DNA of 64,000 bases from Cunninghamella blakesleeana (lineage: Eukaryota > Mucoromycota > Mucoromycetes > Mucorales > Cunninghamellaceae), in contig JAFCIZ010000005.1 of NCBI GenBank assembly GCA_017871115.1, positions 1,782,501-1,846,500 of the forward strand. Reading direction: 5' to 3'. Under the pieces are notes generated by a model. It was not told where the DNA came from and searched no databases. It was given only the letters and a program-made list of their open reading frames with translations. A program made the translations under genes and the position numbers. This document shows, piece after piece, positions 1-13,313 of this stretch (the stretch's first letter is position 1; every line of letters starts with the position of its first letter).

Positions 1-256
1 TTTCACCTTGAAAAAAAAAAAAAATACTTTATTAAACTTTATTTTATTTGTTTGTTTGTTTATTTATTTATTCATTTTTGTCAAGTCAAAACTTCTATTG
101 ATTACAAAAGTTGGATCCTTTTTTTTAAAATGATCATTTTTCATATATAAATAATTTTGTAGTAAAACTTTTTAATTCATTATTATAATAAGTAAATAAA
201 AAATATTCAAACTTATACAAATAAATTAAATAATATTAAAATTATATATGAATTTT

Positions 257-287
<31 letters not shown>

Positions 288-571
288 GAAAAAGATAAAG
301 GATGAGAAATATAATAATAAAAAAAATATAATTTGGGTATGATGATATACAGAAAAAATAAATATAAAATAAATAAAGGTGTACTATTATATAAAGTTAA
401 AAATAATAATAATATAATAATAATAATTATGTAAGTATAAAATAAAAATAAAAAAATAAAAAATAAAAAGAATGAAACAAGAATAGTATTATTAAAAAGT
501 AATATTAATTGGTAGTATATTAGTAAGTAAAAAGTAAAAAGCTATAATCATTATTATTATTGTTGATATTA
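1..571. other. 3' flank of the kinase gene, no gene seen
   Basis: AT-rich sequence with long A runs and ATA/TAA triplet repeats lying beyond the stop codon of the minus-strand kinase. It probably holds that gene's 3' UTR. No reading frame, RNA gene or repeat family could be supported. Confidence 0.6.
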
Positions 572-2857
<2,286 letters not shown>

Positions 2858-3037
2858 TTTATATTTATATATATATAAATAATATGATATATAGAAAAGA
2901 TATTATTATTTTTATTTTTTTAAAATATATATTTATATAAATGATAATAATAAATAATAATAAAAATGATATATAATTATATAAACATGAATATATATTC
3001 TTATATATATATATTCTTATATATATGTATAGTTACT

Positions 3038-3069
<32 letters not shown>

Positions 3070-4339
3070 TAATTATAATTATATAAAATAAGAAAAAGAA
3101 AGAAAGGGGAGGGAGAGAAAAGTGAAAGAAAAGCAAAAGAAAGAATAATAATAATATAAATAATAAAAAAAAAGGAGTTTTTAATAATTTTTTTGGTGGC
3201 GGCCATTAAAATTTAATCACCATTTTTAAAATAATATAAAATAATATAAAATAATAAAATAATAATAATAATAATTCTCCCCTTTCATCCTACTTTTTAT
3301 ATAAAGGGAGTTTTATGAGTAAGGTAGGGTAGGTAGGGTAGAGGGTAAAGTAAAAGATACTACTTAAAAACAGTCATTTTTTTGTTAATGAAAACACTAA
3401 AAAAGGAGAGTAAAAAAAAAAAAGTTAATTATTGATGAATCAACTAATCTTGCATTCGTTCTATTAGTATTAACAATGAACACATTCATTCTCTCTCCTT
3501 TTGTGAAAGAATCTTTTTTTTTAGTGGGTGGCAAAATAATTATTTTAATACTTTTTTTAAAACCCAGTATCATCATATCTCTCTCTTTCTCACTTTTTAT
3601 ATCAAACAACTTTTTTTTTTGACATTGTCAATAAATATATATTCTGCAAATTATAATAATAATAACCTTTTTTACTTTTTTCTTAATTTTTATTATTGTA
3701 ACAAGATAAAAAATAATAAGAATCACTATAAGAATAATAAGAATCGATTTATGCAATAAAAAATAAATAAACTATCAAAACTCCTTATATGTAATAAAAC
3801 ATTATTATTATTTCAAATAGCATATGAGAATGATCAATATAGTTTATAATCCAACTTCATATTAAAAAAAAAAAAAAAACATTGTGAAACAACAGATCCA
3901 TCAAAGATAAAATGATATGATTTATTCTTTAAATATTTAGATTTTTTTTATTTGCCTTTTCATTGTTTTTGTAAACCCACAGATACACGTAAAAACGATA
4001 ACAATAAAACAATGATAAAAACTTGTAGTATAAATAATTTTTTCTTATATTTTTTTGCTGTTACTATTATTATAAAAAAATATATAGGATAGATAATATT
4101 ATTTTTATTATTTGTTTTATTTATCTATATCAGTATAAAAAAATAAAATAGACCTACTTATAAACCAGTGTATATAAAAAAAATAATGAAAAGACGAGAA
4201 CCTGGATTAAAAAGAAAAAATTGCGGAGATTAAAACCGAATGGCTCTCATAAGTTTTTTTGAACTGCATATTTTTTTCTCTCTGTTCTTTTCTTTCCTTT
4301 CCTTTCCTATTCTTTATATATAAATATATTTTATATAAA
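2858..4339. promoter_or_regulatory. Divergent intergenic region between kinase and UBX genes
   Basis: About 1.5 kb that must contain both upstream regions. It holds TA-repeat stretches near 3005-3070, a GGCGGCC island near 3195, and a G-rich run at 3323-3345 made of repeated GGTAGGG units. The minus-strand frame at 3397-3609 is low-complexity and I do not accept it as a gene. No core promoter element can be fixed by eye. Confidence 0.5.
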
Positions 4340-6523
4340 ATGTCATCTATTTGGTTTGATGGCCCTATTAATGATGCTGTTCAATTAGTCAATGCCAAGA
4401 ACTGTTTATTTATTGTCTTTATTCATAGTAATATCTCATCTATTTTATTTATATATAAATAAATAAATATATTAATAATTATGGTTATATTCTTTTACTA
4501 ACGTTCTCTTATTTATTTTTTATTATTAAATAAATACTAGATTTATCTGAAAACTCTGACAAGTTAAACGATATTATTTTGGATAACTCGGTAAGATTGT
4601 GAATATAAATAATTACAATAGTTAAAATAACGTTGGCCAATAAATACTTGTATATATTTACGTCCCTTTCCTCGTCCTCTTTTTTATAATAGCTACAAGA
4701 AGTTTTAAAAGAACATGTTATTATTAAGTTAGAATATGAATCAGATAACGCAAAATTATTTGGACAATTATGTAAGTATATATTATATATAAATACTAAT
4801 ATCAATATTTACATAGATATGAATTATGACTATGGGCATAATAAAGATGCATATATATAAACGATTAAAAAAAGGAACATCATGATACTGATGTATATAC
4901 ATATATTAGATCCTATCCATCGTGTACCTATGGTTTATTTTATTAAACAAGGCGTTATAAAAGATTTTGCTATTGAAACAACTTCAGCAGAGGAAATTAT
5001 GGATAAAATAACTAAACTTTCAAAAACAGAATCAACTTTCGGATTATCCTCCTCACCTACTCTCAATAATACAACAAATAGCGTATCAGCATCATCATCC
5101 ACACCAACATTATCATCTACTTCTGCTTCTACTCCTATTATTTCTACCACTAATAACGATGATAATATACCCTTAACTACTACTACTCATAAGGATAATG
5201 CTAAAGAAAAAGAAGCTAAAGAAAAGTAAATAAATAAATAGATACGTACACACATACATAATCATGATTATAGTCTAATCATAATAACCACATTTGTATA
5301 TTTATTATAGATTGAAAAAACAAATGGAATTGGCACGTCAGAAACGAGAAGAAAAAGAAAAGAAGGTAAAAATAAAAAAATTTATTAATAATAAAGGATG
5401 ATATTATATATGTAAAATTAAAACTGACTAATCATTTATATGATTACTATTTATTCTATTTTATTAAAAAGGATGCAAAAGAAAGAGAAATAAAACGTCG
5501 TCAAGATGGGAAAGAAGCTTTAGAAACTCGACAGCAATTAGAAAATAAACAAAATAAATTATATTTTGAAAAGATTAAAAAAGAAAAACAAGCAGACGAA
5601 GAACATCGACGAAAAATTAAAGAACAAATTGCACGTGATAGAGAAGAAAAGCAATCCCTTTTAAAACAAAAAAAGCAACAACAATCATCTTCTATAAATA
5701 ATGATGTACCATCATCACCATCACCATCACCATCAAGGTAATACATAGTCATTTATTAGTATTTCGATTATTTACGTATGTATTCATTTATATATAACTT
5801 TTTTTTACTACATGTAGAGAATATGACGAGTGTCATTTAAATATTCGTCAAACTGATGGTAAAAACAATCGACAAAAATTCAAAGGTAATATAAATATAA
5901 ATATGATTTATTGAATATGATTTGCTTATTTTTACTATTATTATTTACAATACATTTCTCTTTTCTTTTTTTTCTTTTTTTTAGCGAATGATACTTTAGG
6001 CGATGTCAGACGATGGATCGATACTAACCGAACCGATGGTGAACAACCATATAAACTATTATCTCAATTCCCAACAAGACATTTTAGTGTAGGTGATGAA
6101 GAAAAAACATTACAGCAATTAAATTTATTACCTAGTGCGACCGTTATCATGAAATCAATTAAGAATGTATCTAATGCTTACCAACCTAATCAATCTGGGG
6201 GAGTTATGGATTATGCTTATTCTGCAGGTGGGTTACTTTATAATGCTGTCAGTGGAGTTGGTACAACTCTTACTGGGTTTGTAGGTGGATTTTTTAATGG
6301 AATCCCCTCCGATCAACCTATTCAACAACAAGGACAACAATCATCATCATCATCCTTATTTTCAAACACATCATCACCTGTTCACGGTCAGAGACTAGGT
6401 GGATCATCTAGTAGCAATAATGGTAATAACAGTCGGTTTAATACATTAAGACAATCTGAATTTGATGATGATGAGAATAGAAAGAAAAGAACTTATAATG
6501 GTAATTCAGTTAATCAAGAATAG
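4340..6523 (+). CDS. UBX-domain protein, UBXN4/erasin-like (ER-associated degradation cofactor)
   Basis: Eight exons: 4340-4427, 4541-4590, 4693-4771, 4910-5225, 5311-5365, 5472-5737, 5818-5885 and 5985-6523, giving 486 residues. The N-terminus (MSSIWFDGPINDAVQLV, then LFIVFIH and YPIHRVPMVYFI) matches the thioredoxin-like domain that opens UBXN4 proteins. A Ser/Thr-rich linker follows, then a strongly charged Lys/Glu/Arg/Gln helix (coiled coil, about residues 180-290), then a C-terminal UBX domain with LNIRQTDGKNRQKF, a DTLGDVRRWID segment and FPTRHF (the FPR-type loop that contacts Cdc48/p97). After the UBX domain a Gly-rich hydrophobic stretch (YSAGGLLYNAVSGVGTT) is compatible with the membrane-embedded hairpin of erasin. 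Known family role: recruiting Cdc48/p97 to ER membranes during ERAD. The first three exons are small and were chosen by splice phase plus homology. Confidence 0.88.
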
Positions 6524-7347
6524 TAATTATAATAAATAAAATTATTTATTACTTTTTATAAAAAAAATGTTTGAATCTCGAAAAAAAAAAATTTCTTTTT
6601 TTCAAATGGTGATTACAGCTAAATTTTGAACGAATTTGCTTAATGTTTATTTTTTTATTATATATGTACGTACCTAATAAATAAATAAATAAAAAGATAT
6701 ATTCTATGAATTAAATATCAAAGCCAATATCTTTGTTATATTACAATTACTAATTACCTACATACTATTATGCTGGTATATAATAGTAAGCTCTTTATTT
6801 GACATAATTTGATGTAATAATTCAACTCTTTGGGTCTGATATTTTATCATTTTTCGATTTTTATTACTTTAAAATAAAATAGTTTTTTTACTATTAATAT
6901 TTTGACAGTTTTTGGTTGTCTCATCTTTTATTAATATTTTTGTTTAACCTTCTTTATAATATTATATATTTTTTTTATGTACTCTTTTATCATTTTTAAT
7001 TATATAAATTTAAAATTTAAAATACTTTATATTCAAACTCTACTGGATCATTTGATGAAGATTAAGGATATATATACTCTTTCTTTTATATTTACTACTA
7101 AATATAAAAAAAAATACTGCACGCTATGGAAATTTTTACAATGCATAAAATAAAATCAGTATATATACATATATATATGATTGAAATATATTTTTATTTT
7201 TTAAAATACTATTTAGGTGATGCTCCAACATTCACAATGGCTATTTTTTTTAAAAAAAAAGCGGGGTTTAAACAGATATTGATCTTTTTTATTTTTTTTG
7301 CCCTCCTATTCTTTCACCTTCACTACTTTTATAAAAAAAGATCCTTG
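6524..7347. other. Intergenic, UBX 3' end to NatD start
   Basis: About 820 bp of AT-rich sequence. A hydrophobic, Phe/Lys-rich frame starting at 7126 or 7235 reads in phase into the first coding exon of the NatD gene, but its composition follows the T and A runs and it resembles no protein, so it is treated as 5' untranslated sequence. Nothing else is supported. Confidence 0.5.
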
Positions 7348-8566
7348 ATGCCTACTTCAGCAGTAAACTAATAAATAATATTTTATTAATGCTGTGTAAT
7401 GAACAATCAAATAACTAACATATATACAATACTTCTAATTTCTCCTTTTTTTTTTCATAGGATAAACTACGCGATATTAACAATGTAAATAAAACAATGG
7501 ATAAAAAAAATTAAGTGAATGAAACAATTTTTAAAATCTCTTTATTTTTTTATCTCTATCTTCGAAACTAGGAATCTAATTTAATCAAGTTTATGGATCA
7601 ACCATTAAATTATAAAAAGTAATTATATCTTTATTTTGCTTATGGGCATAATAGCTCTATATATAAAGAGTGAAAGTGAGAAAGAGTGGATAAATATTAT
7701 ATATATATATCATTTCTCCCATTTTCTTATTCTCTATTTCCTTTGTTTCCTTTTTTTAAAAAATGTATACTCTTTTTTCTAGTGATTCCTTAGATGTTAC
7801 TATTGAATATTATCATTCAAATACTTTACCAGAACATCTAAAAACTTGGACATTTGAATTAGTAAAAGACAATTTATATGATTTATATATCAACTCAAAT
7901 GATGGATGGAATGAAACAGATAAAAAAAAAGAATTACAAGCGCCCGAAGCAAGGTATTTGATTGCCAAATCCAATGATGGTCCAACCAACAAGAATGACA
8001 ATAAATACTTAGGTTATTTAATGTTTCAAATGGTACAAGAAGAAACAATGGAAGAGGATGATCGAATGGCGGATGTGGCTTATTGTTATGAACTCCAATT
8101 AACGGAACAAGCTAGAAATCAAGGTCTTGGTGAATATTTAATGAATCTTTTAATGGATATTGGAGATTATTGGAAGTTAGAAAAGGTGATGTTGACTGTT
8201 TTTAAAGGTATGTATATATGTATATATATATATATATATATATAAAGAGAGATAATAGATATTTTTATTAAATGATTTGATTGATTATTTTTTTAATATA
8301 TAATAGATAATAAAGGTGCTTTTAGATTTTATACAAAGAAAATGGGGTAAATATTAATGATTATATAAGTTAAGCATGAATAGATAAAATTTAAATACTT
8401 AACAATCACTTTTATAATTTTCTTATTTTTATTAAATAGTTTTAAATTAGATGAAATATCACCAGGTGCCTGTCTACCACCAAGAAAAGCTAAGCAATTT
8501 GATTATGAAATACTTTCTAAACCTTTAAATAACCAAATCAGGAACAATAATGCAAAAATAAGGTAA
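7348..8566 (+). CDS. N-alpha-acetyltransferase D (NatD/Naa40/Nat4), acetylating histones H4 and H2A
   Basis: Six exons: 7348-7362, 7461-7484, 7572-7618, 7783-8207, 8307-8346 and 8440-8566, giving 225 residues. The first two coding exons are only 15 and 24 nt. The body is a GNAT fold: DVTIEYYHSNTLPEHLKTW, WNETDKKKELQAPEARYLIA, a VAYCYELQL strand followed by the acetyl-CoA loop RNQGLGEYL, then KVMLTVFKDNKGAFRFY and GFKLDEISPG. The VMLTVFK..N.GA.RFY block and the YCYE(L/V)QL strand are hallmarks of Naa40, which N-acetylates the SGRGK-type tails of histones H4 and H2A. Length is close to the family's usual 200-240 residues. Alternatives for the first exon exist because the upstream frame is open, but the GNAT domain is complete whichever start is used. 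Confidence 0.88.
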
Positions 8567-8724
8567 TAGAATAAAAGTCCGATTTCCTTTCATCTGGTGT
8601 AAAAAAAGGATATATAGTATTTATTTATTTATTAATTAGTATTAAAAAAATGTTGTTACTATTCATATTTTAAATAATTAAAAATAAATAATTTATTCTA
8701 CAAGTTATATGTATTTAATCGATT

Positions 8725-8773
<49 letters not shown>

Positions 8774-8960
8774 TTATATTGGATTACTTTTTAGAAAGGT
8801 TGATATGATTGTTCGCCTATAAGCCACTATATGATCACTTAATAAAATGACTGCTGTCGGATATTTAATTTTATATCTCAAAGAAAAAAAATGAAATTTG
8901 GTAAAAAAAAACTTTTTGTTCTCTTTATTTTATTTATTAAAAAAAGATTGTATATACAAC
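8567..8960. other. Intergenic, NatD to NOP10
   Basis: 394 bp including a long TA repeat around 8729-8762. It lies between two same-strand genes and must hold the NatD 3' UTR and the NOP10 promoter. No other feature seen. Confidence 0.5.
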
Positions 8961-9302
8961 ATGTATTTAATGTACTATTTAGATAAGAAGGGAGAACGCG
9001 TATATACTCTCAAGGTAAATCAATAATATTGTTATTACTGCTTGATTTTTTTTAAAAAAATTTATAAATATATATAATAATAGAATAAATATAGATATAC
9101 CATAATACTAACAAAAAATAAATGGTTTATTATTATTATTTTATTTTTTAATATAATATAGAAAGTAGATCCTTTCGGTAATGCTACAAAGTCAGCTCAC
9201 CCTGCTCGATTCTCTCCTGATGACAAATTCTCTCGTCAACGTGTCACAATTAAAAAGAGATATAAGCTTTTACTTTCCCAACAACCTGCTCGTCCTTTAT
9301 AA
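8961..9302 (+). CDS. NOP10: NOP10, H/ACA ribonucleoprotein subunit 3
   Basis: Two exons, 8961-9014 and 9162-9302, giving 64 residues, the normal size of eukaryotic Nop10. The protein opens [18 protein letters not shown] and after the intron runs [20 protein letters not shown], then a [14 protein letters not shown] segment. The [14 protein letters not shown](I/V)TIKKR block is close to invariant in Nop10 from yeast to human. It binds the pseudouridine synthase Cbf5/dyskerin in H/ACA snoRNPs, which guide pseudouridylation of rRNA, and acts in the nucleolus. The intron (9015-9161) interrupts the gene in phase 0 right after the first Lys of the TLKK motif. The small exons make it easy to miss by simple frame scanning. 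Confidence 0.96.
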
Positions 9303-10765
9303 ATAATAAAGAATAAGGGAATAATTTATAATAATACAACAACAATAACAACAACAGCCATCAACTATAAAAATCATCACTATTATGCATTTGTCTTTTT
9401 ATTTTTTTTAATGATATCATGATTTTTGAAGTAAACAACATCAACTTTAAACTTTGATTTCTTTTATTGCGTATATATATATTTAACATCCAATCATCCT
9501 TTTTTAAAAAAATAAAATACTATAATACATATAAAACACATACAAATACATTTATGCAAAAAGAATGGAAAAAGAAATATGTTTGAAAAGGGAGTATAAT
9601 CAATAGAAGAGTAATTAACATAATGCAAGTGATCTTTACGAAAAAAAATATAAAATATATATATATATATAAAAAAGAGGGAAAGGGAGGATACTAAAAA
9701 GTACAGTGATATCATATTAAATAAAACTATGCTTTTATATTTATGAACCTGTAAATTAATTTGATATATAAACAAACACTGGTCAATTTTTCTTTGTTTA
9801 TATTTTATTACCAAATATGATAATGATCATTTTTGAAAGAAATAACTCTTTGTTCAAACTAAATAGGAAATCAAAAATGGAATCATCCGCAATATTTTTT
9901 TTGTACAAAATATATATTACTCCAATTATTACAACCAATAAATAATATAATTATTTTTGTTTTTTTTTAAAAAAAATTATGAGCATAAGAATCTTTAAGA
10001 TGATCCATATTATAATTCCGATATTTTTCTTTATCTTCCCACTTTTTTCTATGTATTTATAAAAAACAGTAGCTATGATGATGATTGTTGTAAGGTTATT
10101 ACTACTATTTTTTAATTAATTTTCTTAAACTTTAGTATTTCCATCGTCATCATTTTTTAATAATTTTACACAATCTTTATTAATTTATTACTATGTTATT
10201 AAACATAGAATAATGATATCGCTATATTCTTTTTATTTTTAAAAAAAAAACTAGATGATCCTTTGAGAAAAAAATAGTTTTTTTTTAGACGATGGAGAAC
10301 AAAAAAATAAACCCTAATGAGAAAACTAAAAAATCCACGTTTATCTTTACTAACAAGGGAATCAATGTGTCACATCAAAATTCTCCCTTCCAGTAGATTA
10401 TTTTCGAAAACGTCAAGTTCGAAAAAAAATAAATTTGAAGTAATCAATTATTGTATTATATAAAATAAAATAACAAATCCGGATCCAATATAAAAAATAT
10501 ATAGACTATAATTTATTTATTTCTATTTATTTTTATTTTTTAAGTTGGACTAGAATTCAGTAAGACATAGACAATAAATAAATTCGTGTTAATCTAATTT
10601 GTGTAACAATATTTACTTATTTTAGTATACTTTTTAATTTTTTTTTTAAAAATCTTGAACCTTTTTTTTTTTTTTTCTTTCTTTCTTTCTCACTTTTTTC
10701 AATTTTGTTTTTTGTTTTTTTTTTTTTGTAATTATTAGTTATAAATACATATATATACGATAAAC
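9303..10765. other. Intergenic, NOP10 to low-complexity gene
   Basis: About 1.46 kb of AT-rich sequence. The right end (10660-10735) is a strong pyrimidine tract (T runs with CTTT repeats) just before the next start codon, as expected for a fungal core promoter or 5' UTR. The minus-strand frame at 9494-9814 is hydrophobic low-complexity sequence and is not accepted. No RNA gene seen. Confidence 0.5.
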
Positions 10766-11506
10766 ATGTTCAGACATAGTATTAAGTCTACAGTAATTGA
10801 AGAACCTACTTCTTCATTAGAAACAGGAAAAGCATCTATTATTAAAAAAATACAAGAAGAACCAGAAATGAAAAATGAAAGAGTATCTACATCATCATCA
10901 GAAACTACATTATCCACTTTATCTTCATCATCTCATCAACAACAGCAACAACAACAACAACACCATCATCACACTATTGATGATCAGCCTATTACTATTG
11001 AATCAATGTCTGCTGTGATTGCTGCTGCTGTACAAATGTCGGCTACTACTGGAAAAAAGTCATCATTATCTATGGGCCATGCTTCTATATTACCTTCAAC
11101 TACAACAAACAATCAACAAGACGTAAATAATGAATCAATAGATAATTCATCGTCGAAAAAGAAAAAGAGATTTTCTTTATTTAATTGGAAAAGGCAATCT
11201 TTAGTAAATAATAACAATAATAATAATCACGAAGATGACCATTTATCTTCGTCTCTAACCTCCGCCTCTTCTTCAACTATTTCATCCTCCTCTTCTTCCT
11301 CCTCTTCCCCTTCTTCTCCAACAGAATTACCCAATACCCCAAGATCCTCTTTAGTTGATGACGGTTTAGATGAATTAGCTTATCGTGGTATCCAAATTAA
11401 AGAAATTAAAACTACTTTAAAACCTATGGTGATCCCTTCTACTGTAACAAATCCTATGCCTACTGTTAAATTAGAACGCCCTGGTTTTGCCCGTATCAAT
11501 TATTAA
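10766..11506 (+). CDS. Unrecognised low-complexity Ser/Gln/Asn-rich protein
   Basis: Single exon, 246 residues, preceded by a pyrimidine-rich leader. The protein has a short ordered-looking start (MFRHSIKSTVIEEPTSSLE), poly-Gln/His near residues 57-68, a basic segment KKKKRFSLFNWKRQSLV about residues 130-147, poly-Asn, then a long Ser run, and a clean C-terminus (DELAYRGIQIKEIKTTLKPM ... KLERPGFARINY) that looks like the conserved part. There is no signal peptide, membrane segment or known domain. I do not recognise the family. The coherent start, the long frame and the non-repetitive C-terminus argue for a real gene rather than a repeat shadow. Confidence 0.7.
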   Translation: MFRHSIKSTVIEEPTSSLETGKASIIKKIQEEPEMKNERVSTSSSETTLSTLSSSSHQQQQQQQQHHHHTIDDQPITIESMSAVIAAAVQMSATTGKKSSLSMGHASILPSTTTNNQQDVNNESIDNSSSKKKKRFSLFNWKRQSLVNNNNNNNHEDDHLSSSLTSASSSTISSSSSSSSSPSSPTELPNTPRSSLVDDGLDELAYRGIQIKEIKTTLKPMVIPSTVTNPMPTVKLERPGFARINY

Positions 11507-13313
11507 CTTTATTTTTTTTTCCCTTTATAAAATTGATTCTAAATTTTTATATATATATACTATTTATTTATACCATATATTCCCCTCTTTCCACCCCTTC
11601 TTTTTTATTTTTTTATTTTATTTTTGATCCTTTTTTTTATTTATTTATTCTATCCTTTTCATTTTTATGATGTCTATATCTGTACTATATATAAATAATA
11701 ATAAAAAAACTCCGTTTATAAATAATGAATATATTATTATTAAGAGTTGTATTTATTTTTAAAATTATAATAATCATAGGCTATAAATATATCCATTTGC
11801 TGTTTATCCAGATGAGTTGCATTTTATTTGATTTATTTTTTAAATATAATCTTCATAAGCAGTAATTATATTACTTTATTGTTTATCCAGTTGGTGGCTG
11901 CGTTTTATTATTAAGTTGCATTTAAATATATCCATTTGTTATTTTTCCAGTTGGTTATATTTATTGGTTTTTATTTTCATTAGAAGATTATTATAATACA
12001 GAGAGCAATATCCATAATTGTTTTCCATTCTATAAAGCTCAAAAGCCATTAATTTTTCTATACTTTGATCAGATAGCCATTTGAGAATATTGTTTCGTTT
12101 TAAAATTTATTTTCTTGGATAATGAGAGATTGGGTTTCTTCCTCATTTACATCTTCATTAATAAAAACATATTATTAAAACCCAATAATATCCAAGTATA
12201 AAAGTCAAACAAGCTGGAATAATAGCTGTCTTTTTTTTCTTCTGATTGATCATTATCTCTAACGACATGGTTTTTCTTGTTTGAGGACCATAAAGTCAAC
12301 TATTGATATTATTGCATATCACCCTTTTTATATACAGATAAATCTAAATATAGTATAATCCTTATTGTGCATGTAGTAGGAATAATGCAAGGTTATACGC
12401 AACGATATGATCATAAAATAAATAAACTCAAGTTACTTTAATAGGAGGTAAATACAGCGCCCTTTTACTAAACTATTTTTTGTTTTATTTATAATAAAGG
12501 TAAGTCCTTGAATATCCCCTACATTATTACTGTTACTATTGTCGATATCATTATGATCAATTATAAAAATTTTCATATCCCAAACTTTTAAAACTAATTT
12601 TTTTAAAGTATACCAAGTGATTAAGTTTCATGACACTGTCCATATTTACTTGTCCTAGTATTAATTTACTCTTTTGGCTACATTCTCTATTATATTATGT
12701 TGCCGTTATTTATATTATTATTGTTCAATTATATATTTTTAAAAAAGAATTCATACAATTTAATAGTGGTCGTAATAAACTATTATTTTTTTAAAAAGCA
12801 AAAAGGAAAAAAGGAAAAAAGCAAAAAAAAAAAAAAAAAATTAGTTGGTGATCATGCTTATATTTTACCAGTACACATACAAATACTAAGATACAATATA
12901 TGTATGAATCACCTATTTCTATATTCTTTTTTTTTTTTGGTTATTATCTTCAATTTTTTATTCAGTACTATCTTCATTTTTACTACACAATTCTCTTTCA
13001 TTAATTATTATCAGTCCTTATATTTCTTAATGTGTAGATTTTTTAGTATAAAATATAAATACAACTCAATTCATGAGAAAGAGTTATTGATAAAACAGCT
13101 TGAGCCATATATCCCAACGGTATAATCTTTTTTATTTTATTTTGTTTTTATTTTTATCATTTTTTTTATTTTATTTTTGTTATTTATATTTATATGAGCA
13201 ACATGTAATATTTTTAAACACGTTAAAATATAGATCTATAAAAAATACAACTCTATTAGTTTATTATTTTTGATTTTTTTTTTAATATATATAAATCTGT
13301 TTGATGATAATAA
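11507..13313. other. Intergenic with degenerate short repeats, possible old element debris
   Basis: 1.8 kb between convergent genes. Three diverged copies of a TATCCATTTG(C/T)..TTTATCCAG-like motif occur at about 11784-11812, 11866-11892 and 11928-11953. A plus-strand frame at 12697-13125 contains a few non-repetitive stretches (for example KLVGDHAYILPVHIQILRYN) but is otherwise Phe/Lys-rich. This may be decayed transposon sequence, though no transposase motif can be proved by eye. Confidence 0.35.

Noticed and set aside
3397..3609. Minus-strand 70-codon frame upstream of the kinase
   Set aside because: Low-complexity residues and no conserved-looking segment or partner exon.
7126..7371. Frame extending upstream of the NatD start
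   Set aside because: The extra residues are Phe/Lys/Tyr-rich translations of T and A runs; the conserved protein begins later.
12697..13125. Plus-strand 142-codon frame
   Set aside because: Mostly Phe/Lys/Tyr from homopolymer tracts. A few normal-looking residues could be transposon debris, but no catalytic motif is visible.
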